A DNA stretch of 64,000 nt from Sulfitobacter sp. F26204 (GCF_026410305.1 NZ_JAPMLQ010000002.1:62001-126000), one strand, 5' to 3'. Shown: positions 43,973 through 52,846, counted from the stretch's first letter. Numbers and translations: made by a program. Notes: a model not told the origin generated them from the letters alone.

Positions 43973-44542
43973 ATGACCAACACTGAACTGTCGCTTGTCG
44001 GTAAATTGCTGATCGCGATGCCGGGGATGAGCGATCCGCGTTTTGCTCACTCGGTTGTCCTTTTGTCCGCTCATGGCGATGAAGGGGCTATGGGATTGAT
44101 GGTGAACAAACCGGCAAAGGGGCTGCGCCTGTCGGATGTTTTGGACCAGTTGCCACATGACTTTGGCAAGGCCAAGCGTCAACTGGATGTGTATTTCGGC
44201 GGGCCTGTGGAAACGGGCCGCGGGTTTGTTCTTCATTCGGATGAATATCAGTCCCCGATGCAATCCTTGCCGATAGATGGTGGTTTCGGATTGACCGCCA
44301 CCCTGGATATTTTGGAGGACCTGGCCAAGGGGGGCGGCCCTGAAAAGGCGCTGTTGATGTTGGGCTATACCGGCTGGGGGCCGGGGCAGCTTGAAGGTGA
44401 AATCGCGCGCAACGGCTGGCTCACTGCAGATGCCACAGCAGAAATCGTGTTCGATCTGGCGGATGATCAGAAATGGGAGGCTGCTTTGCGCTCTCTGGGG
44501 ATTGATCCCTTGCTTCTTTCGACGTCAGCCGGTCGGGCCTGA
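43973..44542 (+). CDS. YqgE/AlgH family protein
   Basis: A 189-residue soluble protein of the UPF0301 family. The signature GKLLIAMPGMSDPRFAHSVV and GAMGLMVNKPA is at the N terminus, with YFGGPVETGRGFVLHS and LGYTGWGPGQLEGEI later. Function is not firmly known; it was named for a supposed role in alginate regulation. The ATG at 43973 is chosen over a TTG 9 bases upstream. It is convergent with the Sua5-type gene. Confidence 0.93.
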   Translation: MTNTELSLVGKLLIAMPGMSDPRFAHSVVLLSAHGDEGAMGLMVNKPAKGLRLSDVLDQLPHDFGKAKRQLDVYFGGPVETGRGFVLHSDEYQSPMQSLPIDGGFGLTATLDILEDLAKGGGPEKALLMLGYTGWGPGQLEGEIARNGWLTADATAEIVFDLADDQKWEAALRSLGIDPLLLSTSAGRA

Positions 44543-44561
44543 TCCCACTGTCACAGAAAGG

Positions 44562-45503
44562 CTAACGGGGTGCTGCTGCGCGGCATAACCGGTCATTGAT
44601 TGCCCGTCCCAGACCGTGATCCGGAATCGGTGCTACCGCGATTGGACGGGCCATTGCGTCCAGCCGGTGCAGATGGTCAAACAAGTTGGCGGCCGCTTCG
44701 ACCAGATCTCCGGAGGGCGACAGATTCAGATCGCACTGCATTTGACCAAAACCTAACAGTACCTCGTCATTTTGCGCAGTTGTTGCGTTCAAACGTACCG
44801 CGGCACCCGGGGCATAATGCGACGCCATTTGTCCGGGCGATGTGATGCCCGTTTCGCCAGATTGCTTTAGCGGTTGACCAAGGGCTGCAGCCACCGCTTC
44901 CTGAGGCAGGCCTCCGGCACGCAACACTGTCGGTCTGTTGCTGCCCAGGCCGATGATCGTGCTTTCCAGACCGACCTGGCAGGGACCGTCATCCAGAACG
45001 GCTGCGATTTTGCCTGCAAGCCCTGCCAGAACGTGATCCGCCGTCGTCGGAGAAATGCGTCCCGACGGGTTGGCGGATGGCGCGGCGACCGGACCGCCAA
45101 AGGCACCAAGCAGGGCCTGTGCTGCGGGATGGGCCGGTACCCGCAGAGCCACGGTATCCAGCCCGGCCGTCACCAGCGAGGACAGGCCGTGATCAACCTT
45201 TAGCGGCAGTACCAAGGTTAGCGGGCCAGGCCAAAACGCCGTCGCCAGAATTTCCGCCATGTCGGACCATTGCACATAGCTTTGCGCATCCTGTTTACCG
45301 GCCAGATGAACAATCAGCGGATTAAAACTTGGCCGCCCCTTGGCCGCGTAAATGCCTGCCACGGCCAGATTATTGCGCGCATCAGCACCCAGCCCATACA
45401 CCGTTTCGGTTGGAAACGATACCAATTCACCAGCAGTGAGCAGTCCAGCGGCATCGGCGACGCCAGCGGCATCTGCGGCCAATCTGCATGTCTTAATGTC
45501 CAT
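44562..45503 (-). CDS. L-threonylcarbamoyladenylate synthase (Sua5 type)
   Basis: A 313-residue enzyme making threonylcarbamoyl-AMP from threonine, bicarbonate and ATP for tRNA t6A37. The YrdC domain covers residues 1 to about 205 with FPTETVYGLGADA and KGRPSFNPLIVHL, the latter being the KxR...S-x-N-P motif. The C-terminal Sua5 domain (about 225-313) follows SPGQMASHYAP, the linker motif. I choose the ATG at 45503 (GGGAGC upstream) over an in-frame start 105 bases earlier. It is divergent from the acyl-CoA dehydrogenase gene. Confidence 0.92.
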   Translation of the reverse strand: MDIKTCRLAADAAGVADAAGLLTAGELVSFPTETVYGLGADARNNLAVAGIYAAKGRPSFNPLIVHLAGKQDAQSYVQWSDMAEILATAFWPGPLTLVLPLKVDHGLSSLVTAGLDTVALRVPAHPAAQALLGAFGGPVAAPSANPSGRISPTTADHVLAGLAGKIAAVLDDGPCQVGLESTIIGLGSNRPTVLRAGGLPQEAVAAALGQPLKQSGETGITSPGQMASHYAPGAAVRLNATTAQNDEVLLGFGQMQCDLNLSPSGDLVEAAANLFDHLHRLDAMARPIAVAPIPDHGLGRAINDRLCRAAAPR

Positions 45504-45647
45504 CGAAGCTCCCGTGACGCGGCGTTCAGGTTGTGGTAGGGCGTCGCTGCATTCCATGCTGGAAGCCACAATTGCCTTTAGCAGGGCTTCGTCTGACGTG
45601 CCAGTCACGAGGGGCGCACCCCGCGAAATTCTCAGGAGACCATCTCA

Positions 45648-47360
45648 ATGCCGTACCGTGCTGCCGTGAACGAGTATCTGTTTATGATCGACAATCTACT
45701 GGATGCGGACGCGTTGCGCGAAACTGCGCGTTTCGAAGAAGCTTCGGCCGATGTAACGACGGCGATCCTGGAAGAGGCTGGTAAATTGTGTGATGAAAAA
45801 CTGGCTCCTTTGCAGCGCGAGGGCGACCTGCATCCTGCGCGGTTGGAAAATGGAGTTGTGCGCACCTCTCCCGGATTTGCCGAAGGGTTCCAAACGATCG
45901 CTGAAGGCGGATGGCTCGGCATGTCGGCAAGCCCCGTACATGGGGGCATGGGGCTGCCGCTGATTCTGAGCTCTGCCGTAAACGAGATGATGAGTGGTGC
46001 CTGCCTGTCATTGCAACTGGCTCCGCTGATGTCACAGGGCCAGATCGAAGCATTGGAACATCATGCTTCGGACATGATCAAAGACCTGTTTTTGCCCAAG
46101 CTGATTTCGGGTGAATGGACGGGCACGATGAATCTGACTGAACCGCAGGCGGGATCGGACGTGGGCGCTTTGAAATCGAAAGCGGTGGATAATGGCGACG
46201 GTACCTATGCGGTGTCGGGTCAAAAGATCTTTATCACCTGGGGAGATCACGATGTTGCCGAAAACATCTGTCATCTGGTGCTGGCGCGTCTGCCGGACGC
46301 CCCTGCAGGCACAAAGGGAATCAGCTTGTTTCTGGTACCAAAGTTCGTCCCTAACGAAGATGGCTCACTGGGGCCGCGAAATGGCGTGACCACGGTCAGC
46401 CTTGAACACAAGATGGGTCTGCATGGCTCTCCTACCGCTGTGATGCAATATGACGATGCAACTGGCTGGATCGTCGGACCAGAACAGGGCGGCATGGCCG
46501 CGATGTTTACAATGATGAACAATGCGCGACTTGGCGTTGGCGGGCAGGGGGTTGGTGTGGCCGAAGCGGCCTATCAACATGCCCTGGCCTATGCGCTTGA
46601 ACGTAAACAGGGACGTGCCGGCCCCGACGGCACGGCAAGCATTGCCGAACATGCCGATGTACACCGGATGCTGGCAACCATGAAAGCGGATGTCTTCGCT
46701 GCCCGTTCCATCGGACTTAGTTGTGCCTATGCCATTGATATGGCGGCGGCGACGGGTGATCCTGCCTGGCGTGCGCGCGCGGCATTGCTGACGCCAATTG
46801 CCAAGGCTTTTGGCACCGACACCGGCGTCGCCGTTGCCGAGATGGCACTCCAGGTACAGGGCGGAATGGGTTTCATTGAGGAAACCGGTGCCGCGCAGTT
46901 CAGCCGCGATGTACGCGTGACCACTATTTACGAAGGCACCAACGGCATTCAGGCGATGGATCTGGTCGCGCGCAAGATGATGGATGGCGGAGAGGCCGCG
47001 GGATTGCTCTTTGATGAAATGGAAGAAGACATCGAACGCGCCCGCCCCGATTTTCCGAACATGGCTGACGCCGTTTGGCAGGCCTGCGAATCCCTGCGCG
47101 AAGCAACAGAATGGATCGTCGCGCAAGGTAATATGAATGATCGTTTTGCCGGTGCAGTCCCGTATTTGCGGGCCTTTGCACGGGTGCTGGGTGCACAATT
47201 GCACCTCAAGGCCGCTATGGCGGACAAGGGCGGAGCACGTGAAAAACTGGCACGTTTCTACATTTTGCGCCTGTTGCCAGAACATGCGGGTTTGCTGATT
47301 CATGCCCAGGCAGGCGAAGCAGACCTGTTTGCCGTGACCACTGCAGATCTGGCAAATTGA
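45648..47360 (+). CDS. Acyl-CoA dehydrogenase, DmdC-like
   Basis: A 570-residue flavoenzyme, longer than ordinary acyl-CoA dehydrogenases because of a C-terminal extension. It starts MPYRAAVNEYLFMIDN, the typical opening of the group that includes DmdC, the 3-methylmercaptopropionyl-CoA dehydrogenase of DMSP demethylation in roseobacters. FAD-binding segments TMNLTEPQAGSDVG and FITWGDHDV and the catalytic glutamate in YEGTNGIQAMDL are present. Roseobacters hold several paralogues, so DMSP use is not certain. AGGAG precedes the ATG. It overlaps an MBL-fold hydrolase gene by one base. Confidence 0.88.
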   Translation: MPYRAAVNEYLFMIDNLLDADALRETARFEEASADVTTAILEEAGKLCDEKLAPLQREGDLHPARLENGVVRTSPGFAEGFQTIAEGGWLGMSASPVHGGMGLPLILSSAVNEMMSGACLSLQLAPLMSQGQIEALEHHASDMIKDLFLPKLISGEWTGTMNLTEPQAGSDVGALKSKAVDNGDGTYAVSGQKIFITWGDHDVAENICHLVLARLPDAPAGTKGISLFLVPKFVPNEDGSLGPRNGVTTVSLEHKMGLHGSPTAVMQYDDATGWIVGPEQGGMAAMFTMMNNARLGVGGQGVGVAEAAYQHALAYALERKQGRAGPDGTASIAEHADVHRMLATMKADVFAARSIGLSCAYAIDMAAATGDPAWRARAALLTPIAKAFGTDTGVAVAEMALQVQGGMGFIEETGAAQFSRDVRVTTIYEGTNGIQAMDLVARKMMDGGEAAGLLFDEMEEDIERARPDFPNMADAVWQACESLREATEWIVAQGNMNDRFAGAVPYLRAFARVLGAQLHLKAAMADKGGAREKLARFYILRLLPEHAGLLIHAQAGEADLFAVTTADLAN

Positions 47361-48412
47361 TGGCAGATGTCGCGCCGCAAGGCCTGCGTTATCCGTGGCA
47401 AGCGCCCGCAGCCGACGGAAATGAAGCGATAGAGGTTGCGCCCGGAATCTTGTGGCTCCGGATGCCACTTCCTATGAAGCTGGACCATGTAAATATCTAC
47501 GCGCTGGATGAGGGGGATCATTGGACGATCATTGATACCGGCTTTGCTTCGAAGAAATCCAAGGCGATCTGGAATGCAGCCCTTGCCGGTCCATTGGGAG
47601 GCAAGCCTGTAGGCCGTGTCGTGGTCACGCATCATCACCCTGACCACATCGGTTTGGCCGGTTGGTTCCAATCCGAACATGGCGCGGAACTGGTCACCAC
47701 CCGCACGGCCTGGTTGACGGCGCGTATGCTGACGCTCGATGAACAGGCAACCTCGCCCGAGGAAACCCTCGCCTTTTACAGGCTCTCGGGCATGGACAAG
47801 GATCTACTGGAAAAACGGCGTACCGACCGACCGTTCAACTTTGCGGATATCGTTGCACCTTTGCCGTTAGGGTATAGGCGTATCCAACAAGGCGAAACGA
47901 TGAGGATCGGCGGACGGGATTGGGACATTCACATGGGAAACGGGCACGCGCCCGAACATGCGACCTTCTGGAGCAGAGATGATAATCTGGTGATTGCGGG
48001 AGACCAGATCCTTTCCTCGATCAGTCCCAATGTAGGTGTCTACCCGACCGAACCGATGGCGGACCCCATCGGTGAATGGCTTGAGTCCTGTGAGCGACTG
48101 GCCCTCTTGGCACGTCCGGATCACCTGGTGTTGGGCGGTCACAAACTACCTTTTACCGGGCTTCCAAAGCGGATGGAGCAACTGATCGAAAATCATCACT
48201 CTGCGCTCGCTCGCCTGTTGGCTTTTGTGGACAAGCCGAAATCCGCCTCTGAATGTTTCTCGCCATTGTTCAAAAGAACGATAGGAGAGGCTGAATATGG
48301 CCTCGCCCTGGTTGAAGCGGTCGCGCATTTAAGCCACCTTTACCAGAAGGGCCTCGCAACGCGGGAACTTCGCATTGCTGACGGGGCTTGGGTGTATCAG
48401 AACAAGGAGTGA
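47360..48412 (+). CDS. MBL-fold metallo-hydrolase
   Basis: A 350-residue metallo-beta-lactamase-fold hydrolase. The metal site is complete: HHHPDHIG (HxHxDH), a further His in GNGHAPEHA, the bridging Asp in VIAGDQIL and a distal His in LGGHKLPF. A C-terminal winged-helix-like region (about 265-345) resembles that of LACTB2/ribonuclease-like or thioesterase-like members. The ATG overlaps the dehydrogenase stop (TGATG), so it may hydrolyse a CoA thioester or related product of that enzyme; this is inference. Confidence 0.87.
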   Translation: MADVAPQGLRYPWQAPAADGNEAIEVAPGILWLRMPLPMKLDHVNIYALDEGDHWTIIDTGFASKKSKAIWNAALAGPLGGKPVGRVVVTHHHPDHIGLAGWFQSEHGAELVTTRTAWLTARMLTLDEQATSPEETLAFYRLSGMDKDLLEKRRTDRPFNFADIVAPLPLGYRRIQQGETMRIGGRDWDIHMGNGHAPEHATFWSRDDNLVIAGDQILSSISPNVGVYPTEPMADPIGEWLESCERLALLARPDHLVLGGHKLPFTGLPKRMEQLIENHHSALARLLAFVDKPKSASECFSPLFKRTIGEAEYGLALVEAVAHLSHLYQKGLATRELRIADGAWVYQNKE

Positions 48413-48418
48413 TGCCAG

Positions 48419-48898
48419 ATGGAAGACCAGATCAAGACTGCGGCAGAAGCGGTTGAGGCTGCGGCATTGCCACGCTGTCACGAGGTGCATCGCGACCCGG
48501 ATCAACCCAAGGCCAACGCCAATAACCTGCCAAAGTCTGTAAAAGCCGAGCCGATGACACAGAAAAGCCCTGCGCAATGGGCCTATGAACGCACGGTATT
48601 GTATCTAAAGACCTTTGAGGAACAGCTAGATAACGAACAGGAAGTTGCAATGGGTTTTACCGGTGGTGATGCCGGTGTCCTGCGAATCGAAGGCATGGGC
48701 TACTTTGATCCAGATATTGTGACGTTTTATGGTACAGACAATGCCGGTGCCCGTACGCAACTGGTGCAGCATGTCAGCCAACTGAACGTGATGTTGCGGG
48801 CTTTACCCAAATCGGTAGAGGGATCAGCCCCCAATCGCATCGGCTTCCGGCTGGTTGAGGATTTGGAAAAGACCGACAGCACGGAAGCCAAATCCTAA
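48419..48898 (+). CDS. Conserved hypothetical protein (DUF6173-like)
   Basis: A 159-residue soluble protein starting 6 bases after the MBL gene. The N-terminal 50 residues look disordered. The conserved core runs from SPAQWAYERTVLYLKTFEEQL through GYFDPDIVTFYGTDNAG and LVQHVSQLNVMLRALP to NRIGFRLVEDL. This resembles the Rhodobacterales family that I recall as DUF6173; I cannot confirm the number. No function is known. Co-transcription with the dehydrogenase and hydrolase is likely. Confidence 0.78.
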   Translation: MEDQIKTAAEAVEAAALPRCHEVHRDPDQPKANANNLPKSVKAEPMTQKSPAQWAYERTVLYLKTFEEQLDNEQEVAMGFTGGDAGVLRIEGMGYFDPDIVTFYGTDNAGARTQLVQHVSQLNVMLRALPKSVEGSAPNRIGFRLVEDLEKTDSTEAKS

Positions 48899-48980
48899 GG
48901 TGTTGAGACGTTTTGACCGCGTGACAGCCCCTTGCAAATAGGGTAGTCACCCGCAAACGATTTTTTAGAGGAACGTACAA

Positions 48981-49115
48981 ATGGCCGAGCACGAACATGG
49001 CACGATGGATACCACTGAACAGGAGAATATGTTCAGCGGTTTCGTTTCGTTTATCACCAAAACTGTAATCGCAATCATCGTACTGTTGATTCTCATGGCG
49101 ATGTTTATCCGCTAA
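48981..49115 (+). CDS. aa3-type cytochrome c oxidase subunit IV
   Basis: A 44-residue protein, too short for most gene finders. AGAGGA lies about 9 bases before the ATG. A hydrophilic head (MAEHEHGTMDTTEQENMFSG) precedes one transmembrane helix (about 20-42, TVIAIIVLLILMAMF). The pattern matches the bacterial subunit IV of aa3 oxidase found in alphaproteobacteria such as Paracoccus and Rhodobacter. In Paracoccus this subunit contacts subunits I and III but is not needed for activity. It is separate from other oxidase genes, as usual. Confidence 0.9.
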   Translation: MAEHEHGTMDTTEQENMFSGFVSFITKTVIAIIVLLILMAMFIR

Positions 49116-49163
49116 CCCTTTTGGGTCACCCGTTCTGACGGGAAGACGAAGGGAATTTCACTT

Positions 49164-49769
49164 GTGAAACGACTTATTGCGAGCCTCGCACTTGTGGCCG
49201 CCATCTCGGGATGTGCTGCAAACACGGGCGGTGACGATTCTATTCAGGATGTTGCGGCTGCGGCCTATCGAGGACCTGCTCAACCGTCGCTTACCGTATT
49301 CACCATGGTGAATAACCGCACAGGCGGGGGCGGACATAGCGCATTGATGGTCAATGGCTCACAACGCGTCATATTTGACCCTGCCGGATCATTCCGTGAT
49401 GATCGTGTCGTGGAACGTGGTGACGTTCTTTATGGTATCACCCCGGGTTGGTTGCAGGCTTACAAATCGGCCCATGCCCGCTCGACCTTTCATGTGGTGT
49501 CACAGGAAATTCCGGTGACCGCAGTGCAAGCGGAACAGGCATTGCGTCTGGTTCAGGCGAACGGTTCCGTGCCCGGTGCCTTTTGTACGAATGCAACCAC
49601 GGCCATTCTGTCGCAGATCAATGGGTTTCCTCCCATCAGCAGCACGTTTTATCCGACCAAGCTGATGGCGCAGATTGAAGCCCTGCCAAATGTGACCACG
49701 ACCAAATTATTTGAAGATGATCCTGACGATCTGAAGGGTGCGGTGCGCGATTTGGCCAAAACCCAATAG
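49164..49769 (+). CDS. Lipoprotein with a possible permuted NlpC/P60-like fold
   Basis: A 201-residue protein starting with GTG (AAGGGAA upstream). Its lipobox AISGC places the lipidated cysteine at residue 17. The mature part shows GGGGHSALMVNGSQRVIFDPAG with His58, and then GAFCTNATTAIL with Cys141. A His before a Cys followed by a small-residue helix is the order expected in circularly permuted papain-like NlpC/P60 or LRAT-type proteins. The fold call is by eye and tentative. It may be a hydrolase or acyltransferase at the periplasmic membrane. It is convergent with azlD. Confidence 0.65.
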   Translation: MKRLIASLALVAAISGCAANTGGDDSIQDVAAAAYRGPAQPSLTVFTMVNNRTGGGGHSALMVNGSQRVIFDPAGSFRDDRVVERGDVLYGITPGWLQAYKSAHARSTFHVVSQEIPVTAVQAEQALRLVQANGSVPGAFCTNATTAILSQINGFPPISSTFYPTKLMAQIEALPNVTTTKLFEDDPDDLKGAVRDLAKTQ

Positions 49770-49782
49770 GCCGGTTGAAAAG

Positions 49783-50109
49783 CTATCCCAGCAGATAAAG
49801 CATCCCGTATAGGGTGACCGCCCCGGCACCCATCGCGGCCAGCACGTTCTTGGTCATCACCCCCATCGTCAGCGCTACCGCAGCAGCGGCAAGGCGTGCG
49901 GGGTCAGGATCGCCGCCAGTCGCAGTTGGCCACAACACCTTGGGTGCGACCAGTGCAGGCAGGACCGCCACGGCCGTATAGCGCAAATGTCGTATCAGCC
50001 ATGCCGGCATGGCTCTGTCGCCGACAAAGCCAGTAAAGGAAAACCGCAACAGAAAACTGCCTACGGCGAGCCCGATAATGACGATCCAAAGGCTGGTTTT
50101 GTCGATCAT
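49783..50109 (-). CDS. azlD: AzlD family branched-chain amino acid export subunit
   Basis: A 108-residue membrane protein with three to four helices. RFSFTGFVGDRAMPAWLIRHLRYTAVAVLPALVAP, read in parts, is typical of AzlD (for example AMPAWLIRHLRYTAVAVLPA). It forms the small subunit of the AzlCD exporter of branched-chain amino acids and analogues. Its ATG overlaps the azlC stop by four bases. Confidence 0.9.
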   Translation of the reverse strand: MIDKTSLWIVIIGLAVGSFLLRFSFTGFVGDRAMPAWLIRHLRYTAVAVLPALVAPKVLWPTATGGDPDPARLAAAAVALTMGVMTKNVLAAMGAGAVTLYGMLYLLG

Positions 50110-50825
50110 GCCGTGCCCGTCCGACCTTGTTCCAATTGCTTTTCAAGGGCGGCACCGGCCAACATTCCCGCAAGCCCGCCGATCATGATCCCCAGGGAAT
50201 ATGGAACACCCGCCGCCAGTAAGCTGACGACAACTGCAACAAGGGCGGCGACAACATGTGGCAGGGTGCGAAACATCGGCGCAATCATGGCCAGGAAAGT
50301 AATGGGAATTGCGAAATCCAGTGCCCAACTGTCAGGTACTTTCGTGCCCAGCACGGCTCCCACAACCGTAAAGATGTACCACAGGGGGGCCACAGGCGTG
50401 ACCGCACCCAGGAAATAAGCAACCTTTTGGGAAACGGTCATTTCCGGGCGCTTTTCAAATTCCGCAATCGCCACAACATAGGATTGATCAACGGTCAAAT
50501 AGGCCGCCAGCGCCCGCTGCCACAGGGGGGCGGATCCGATATGGGGGGTAAGGGATGCGGAATACATTGCCATGCGCAGGTTGACTGCCAAGGCCGACGC
50601 GAGAATGATTGCAGTTGGCGCTTCTTCTTGCAGCAATTGAATGGCGGTCAATTGCGCGGCACCCGCGATCACCGCAAATGAAAAAATCAGTGAATCCAGA
50701 ACGCTAAGACCTGCTTCGGTTGCAAGAAGGCCAAACAGGGACGCAAACGGAACGATCACCAGAACAAACGGTGCCCCGGCGGCAATGCCTTTGACATAGG
50801 CGGACTTGACGGTGGTAATGGTCAT
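50106..50825 (-). CDS. azlC: AzlC family branched-chain amino acid exporter subunit
   Basis: A 239-residue inner-membrane protein with about six helices. GIAAGAPFVLVIVPFASLFG near the N terminus and AGAAQLTAIQLLQEEAP are the conserved AzlC segments. With AzlD it exports branched-chain amino acids. The start is divergent from fdhD over 52 bases, where a 10-base sequence CATGCGTAGC is repeated directly 24 bases apart, the first copy covering this start codon. Confidence 0.92.
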   Translation of the reverse strand: MTITTVKSAYVKGIAAGAPFVLVIVPFASLFGLLATEAGLSVLDSLIFSFAVIAGAAQLTAIQLLQEEAPTAIILASALAVNLRMAMYSASLTPHIGSAPLWQRALAAYLTVDQSYVVAIAEFEKRPEMTVSQKVAYFLGAVTPVAPLWYIFTVVGAVLGTKVPDSWALDFAIPITFLAMIAPMFRTLPHVVAALVAVVVSLLAAGVPYSLGIMIGGLAGMLAGAALEKQLEQGRTGTA

Positions 50826-50877
50826 GCGTAGCCCCTAGGTTAATTCCATGCGTAGCGTCAACCAGTGAGGGATTCAA

Positions 50878-51759
50878 TTGGCTCAAGATTCTGATGCATT
50901 TAATTATCTGATCGCACCGGATCCGACCGCCCCCCGTTTGACACGTGCCGTAGGTGGCACGGACCAGAAAGGGGCAAAAACCACCATTCGCGTTGTCGAA
51001 GAACGACCTCTGACGATCTTTCTGAATGCGCAGGAAATCGTGACCGTGATGACCATCGGGGACTATCCCGAATATCTGGCGTTGGGATTTTTGCGCAATC
51101 AGGGCATGTTGCAGGATGGCGAGGACATCAGCGGTGTCGATTATGATGATGAGCTTGAAACCGTCGTCGTGCGCACCGCGCGGGCAACAAACTATGAAGC
51201 CAAGATGCAGCGCAAGACACGCACCAGCGGATGCGCGGTTGGCACGGTATTTGGCGACATGATGGAGGGGTTGGAAGATCTGTGCTTGCCACAGACGCCG
51301 GTGCGTACCTCTTGGCTGTATTCCCTGTCCTCAACGATCAACCGTACGCCATCGCTCTATTTGGAAGCAGGGGCGATTCACGGTACGGTTCTATGCTCGG
51401 GCAACCAGCCACTGGTTTATATGGAAGATGTTGGACGCCATAATGCAGTCGACAAGATAGCGGGCTGGATGCTGTCAGAAAAGATCGAGGCCGAGGACAA
51501 GATCTTATATACAACCGGCCGTCTTACATCCGAGATGGTGATCAAGACGGCGATGATGGGGATCCCGGTGCTTGTGTCACGTTCCGGGTTTACGGCATGG
51601 GGAGTTGAAATCGCACAGGCGGTCGGCCTGACCCTGATTGGTCGGATGAAAGGCAGACGTTTCGTTTGCCTGAGCGGTGAGGAACGGTTGATCCGCGATG
51701 CGGACCCTGCTGCCATCGCCGAAGAACCCAGGCGCGTTGGGCGCAAGGCTGCGCGATGA
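50878..51759 (+). CDS. fdhD: Formate dehydrogenase accessory sulfurtransferase
   Basis: A 293-residue sulfur carrier that delivers sulfur from cysteine desulfurase to the bis-MGD cofactor of formate dehydrogenase. The start is TTG (GAGGGA upstream); an in-frame ATG further up is closed by a stop codon. The active-loop cysteine is Cys119 in RTSGCAVGTVFG; many homologues have CxxC here, so this is the single-cysteine form. YMEDVGRHNAVDKIAGW and TTGRLTSEMV are conserved. It starts the fdhD-mobA-mobB-moeA operon. Confidence 0.94.
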   Translation: MAQDSDAFNYLIAPDPTAPRLTRAVGGTDQKGAKTTIRVVEERPLTIFLNAQEIVTVMTIGDYPEYLALGFLRNQGMLQDGEDISGVDYDDELETVVVRTARATNYEAKMQRKTRTSGCAVGTVFGDMMEGLEDLCLPQTPVRTSWLYSLSSTINRTPSLYLEAGAIHGTVLCSGNQPLVYMEDVGRHNAVDKIAGWMLSEKIEAEDKILYTTGRLTSEMVIKTAMMGIPVLVSRSGFTAWGVEIAQAVGLTLIGRMKGRRFVCLSGEERLIRDADPAAIAEEPRRVGRKAAR

Positions 51760-52358
51760 GGCAGCCGGTTGGTGTAATCCTTGCCGGTGGGCAGGCAACC
51801 CGTATGGGCGGCGGTGACAAGGGGCTGCTGTTTTTGGGGGGGCAAACACTGCTGCGCCGTGTGATTGACCGGCTTGAACCACAGGTTGCGGGACTTGCGC
51901 TGAATGCCAATGGGGATCCGGCGCGATTTGCGCCATTCGGATTGCCGGTGCTGGCTGATCCGATCGACGGATTTGCCGGACCGCTGGCCGGGGTTCTCGC
52001 CGGTATGGACTGGGCAGCCGCCCAGGGGGCTGAAACGCTGGTCACGGCGGCGGCGGACACGCCTTTCTTTCCCTGTGATCTGGTACCACAGCTTTTGCTG
52101 AACGGCGAAAGCATGACCCATCCTCTGGTGTTAGCCGCCACACCAGATGTCAAACGTGGACGCGCCCGTCATCCGACTTTCGGCCTGTGGCCTGTTGCAT
52201 TGCGCGAAGACCTGCGCGCGGCGCTTAACGATGGATTGCGCAAGGTCGTTCAATGGAGCGAAAGACACGGCGGACGCGAGGCGTTTTTCCCTCAGGAAGA
52301 GGCCTTTTTTAACATCAACCGGCCCGAAGATCTGACACTTGCCGAGGCGATGTTATGA
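51756..52358 (+). CDS. mobA: Molybdenum cofactor guanylyltransferase
   Basis: A 200-residue nucleotidyltransferase that joins GMP to molybdenum-molybdopterin to form MGD. The N-terminal signature GVILAGGQATRMGGGDKGLL is textbook, with DPIDGFAGPLAGVLAGMDWA and the metal-binding AAADTPFFPCDL following. It overlaps fdhD and mobB by four bases at each end. It supplies the cofactor for formate dehydrogenase or other DMSO-reductase-family enzymes encoded elsewhere. Confidence 0.95.
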   Translation: MRQPVGVILAGGQATRMGGGDKGLLFLGGQTLLRRVIDRLEPQVAGLALNANGDPARFAPFGLPVLADPIDGFAGPLAGVLAGMDWAAAQGAETLVTAAADTPFFPCDLVPQLLLNGESMTHPLVLAATPDVKRGRARHPTFGLWPVALREDLRAALNDGLRKVVQWSERHGGREAFFPQEEAFFNINRPEDLTLAEAML

Positions 52359-52846
52359 AACTTTACGGCATCGTTGGTTGGAAAAATGCCGGCAAGACCG
52401 GCCTGATGGAACGGCTGGTGACCGACATCACGGGGCGTGGCTTAAGCGTTTCCACGGTGAAGCACGCACATCATTCATTTGACGTGGATCACCCCGGCAA
52501 GGATAGTTTTCGCCACCGTCAGGCAGGCGCAACCGAGGTGATGCTGGCCTCGCGGAACCGATTTGCCTTGATGCACGAATTGCGTGACGCGGCAGAGCCG
52601 ATCTTGCCAGATCTGTTGTCGCGCCTCAGCGCCGTTGATCTGGTTTTGATCGAAGGCTACAAACGCGACCCCCATCCCAAGATCGAGGCGCATCGCACCG
52701 TCACCGGAAATGCGCTGATCGCACCGGATGATCCGACAATTCGCGCTGTAGCAAGCGATGCATTGCTTGAACTTGAGCGACCGGTATTTGATTTGAACGA
52801 CACTGTTGGAATTGCTGATTTCATTCTGGCCGAGGTTGGATTGTGA
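52355..52846 (+). CDS. mobB: Molybdopterin-guanine dinucleotide biosynthesis protein B
   Basis: A 163-residue P-loop GTP-binding protein that helps MobA. The phosphate loop is GWKNAGKTGL at residues 6-15, followed by STVKHAHHSFDVDHPGKDSF and LVLIEGYKRDPHPKIE, all conserved in MobB. Walker B is LVLIEG. It is coupled to mobA (ATGA) and to moeA (GTGA). Confidence 0.94.
   Translation: MKLYGIVGWKNAGKTGLMERLVTDITGRGLSVSTVKHAHHSFDVDHPGKDSFRHRQAGATEVMLASRNRFALMHELRDAAEPILPDLLSRLSAVDLVLIEGYKRDPHPKIEAHRTVTGNALIAPDDPTIRAVASDALLELERPVFDLNDTVGIADFILAEVGL

Noticed and set aside
46365-47468. 367-residue open frame antisense to the acyl-CoA dehydrogenase
   Set aside because: Shadow of a strongly coding opposite strand; no ribosome-binding site or family features.
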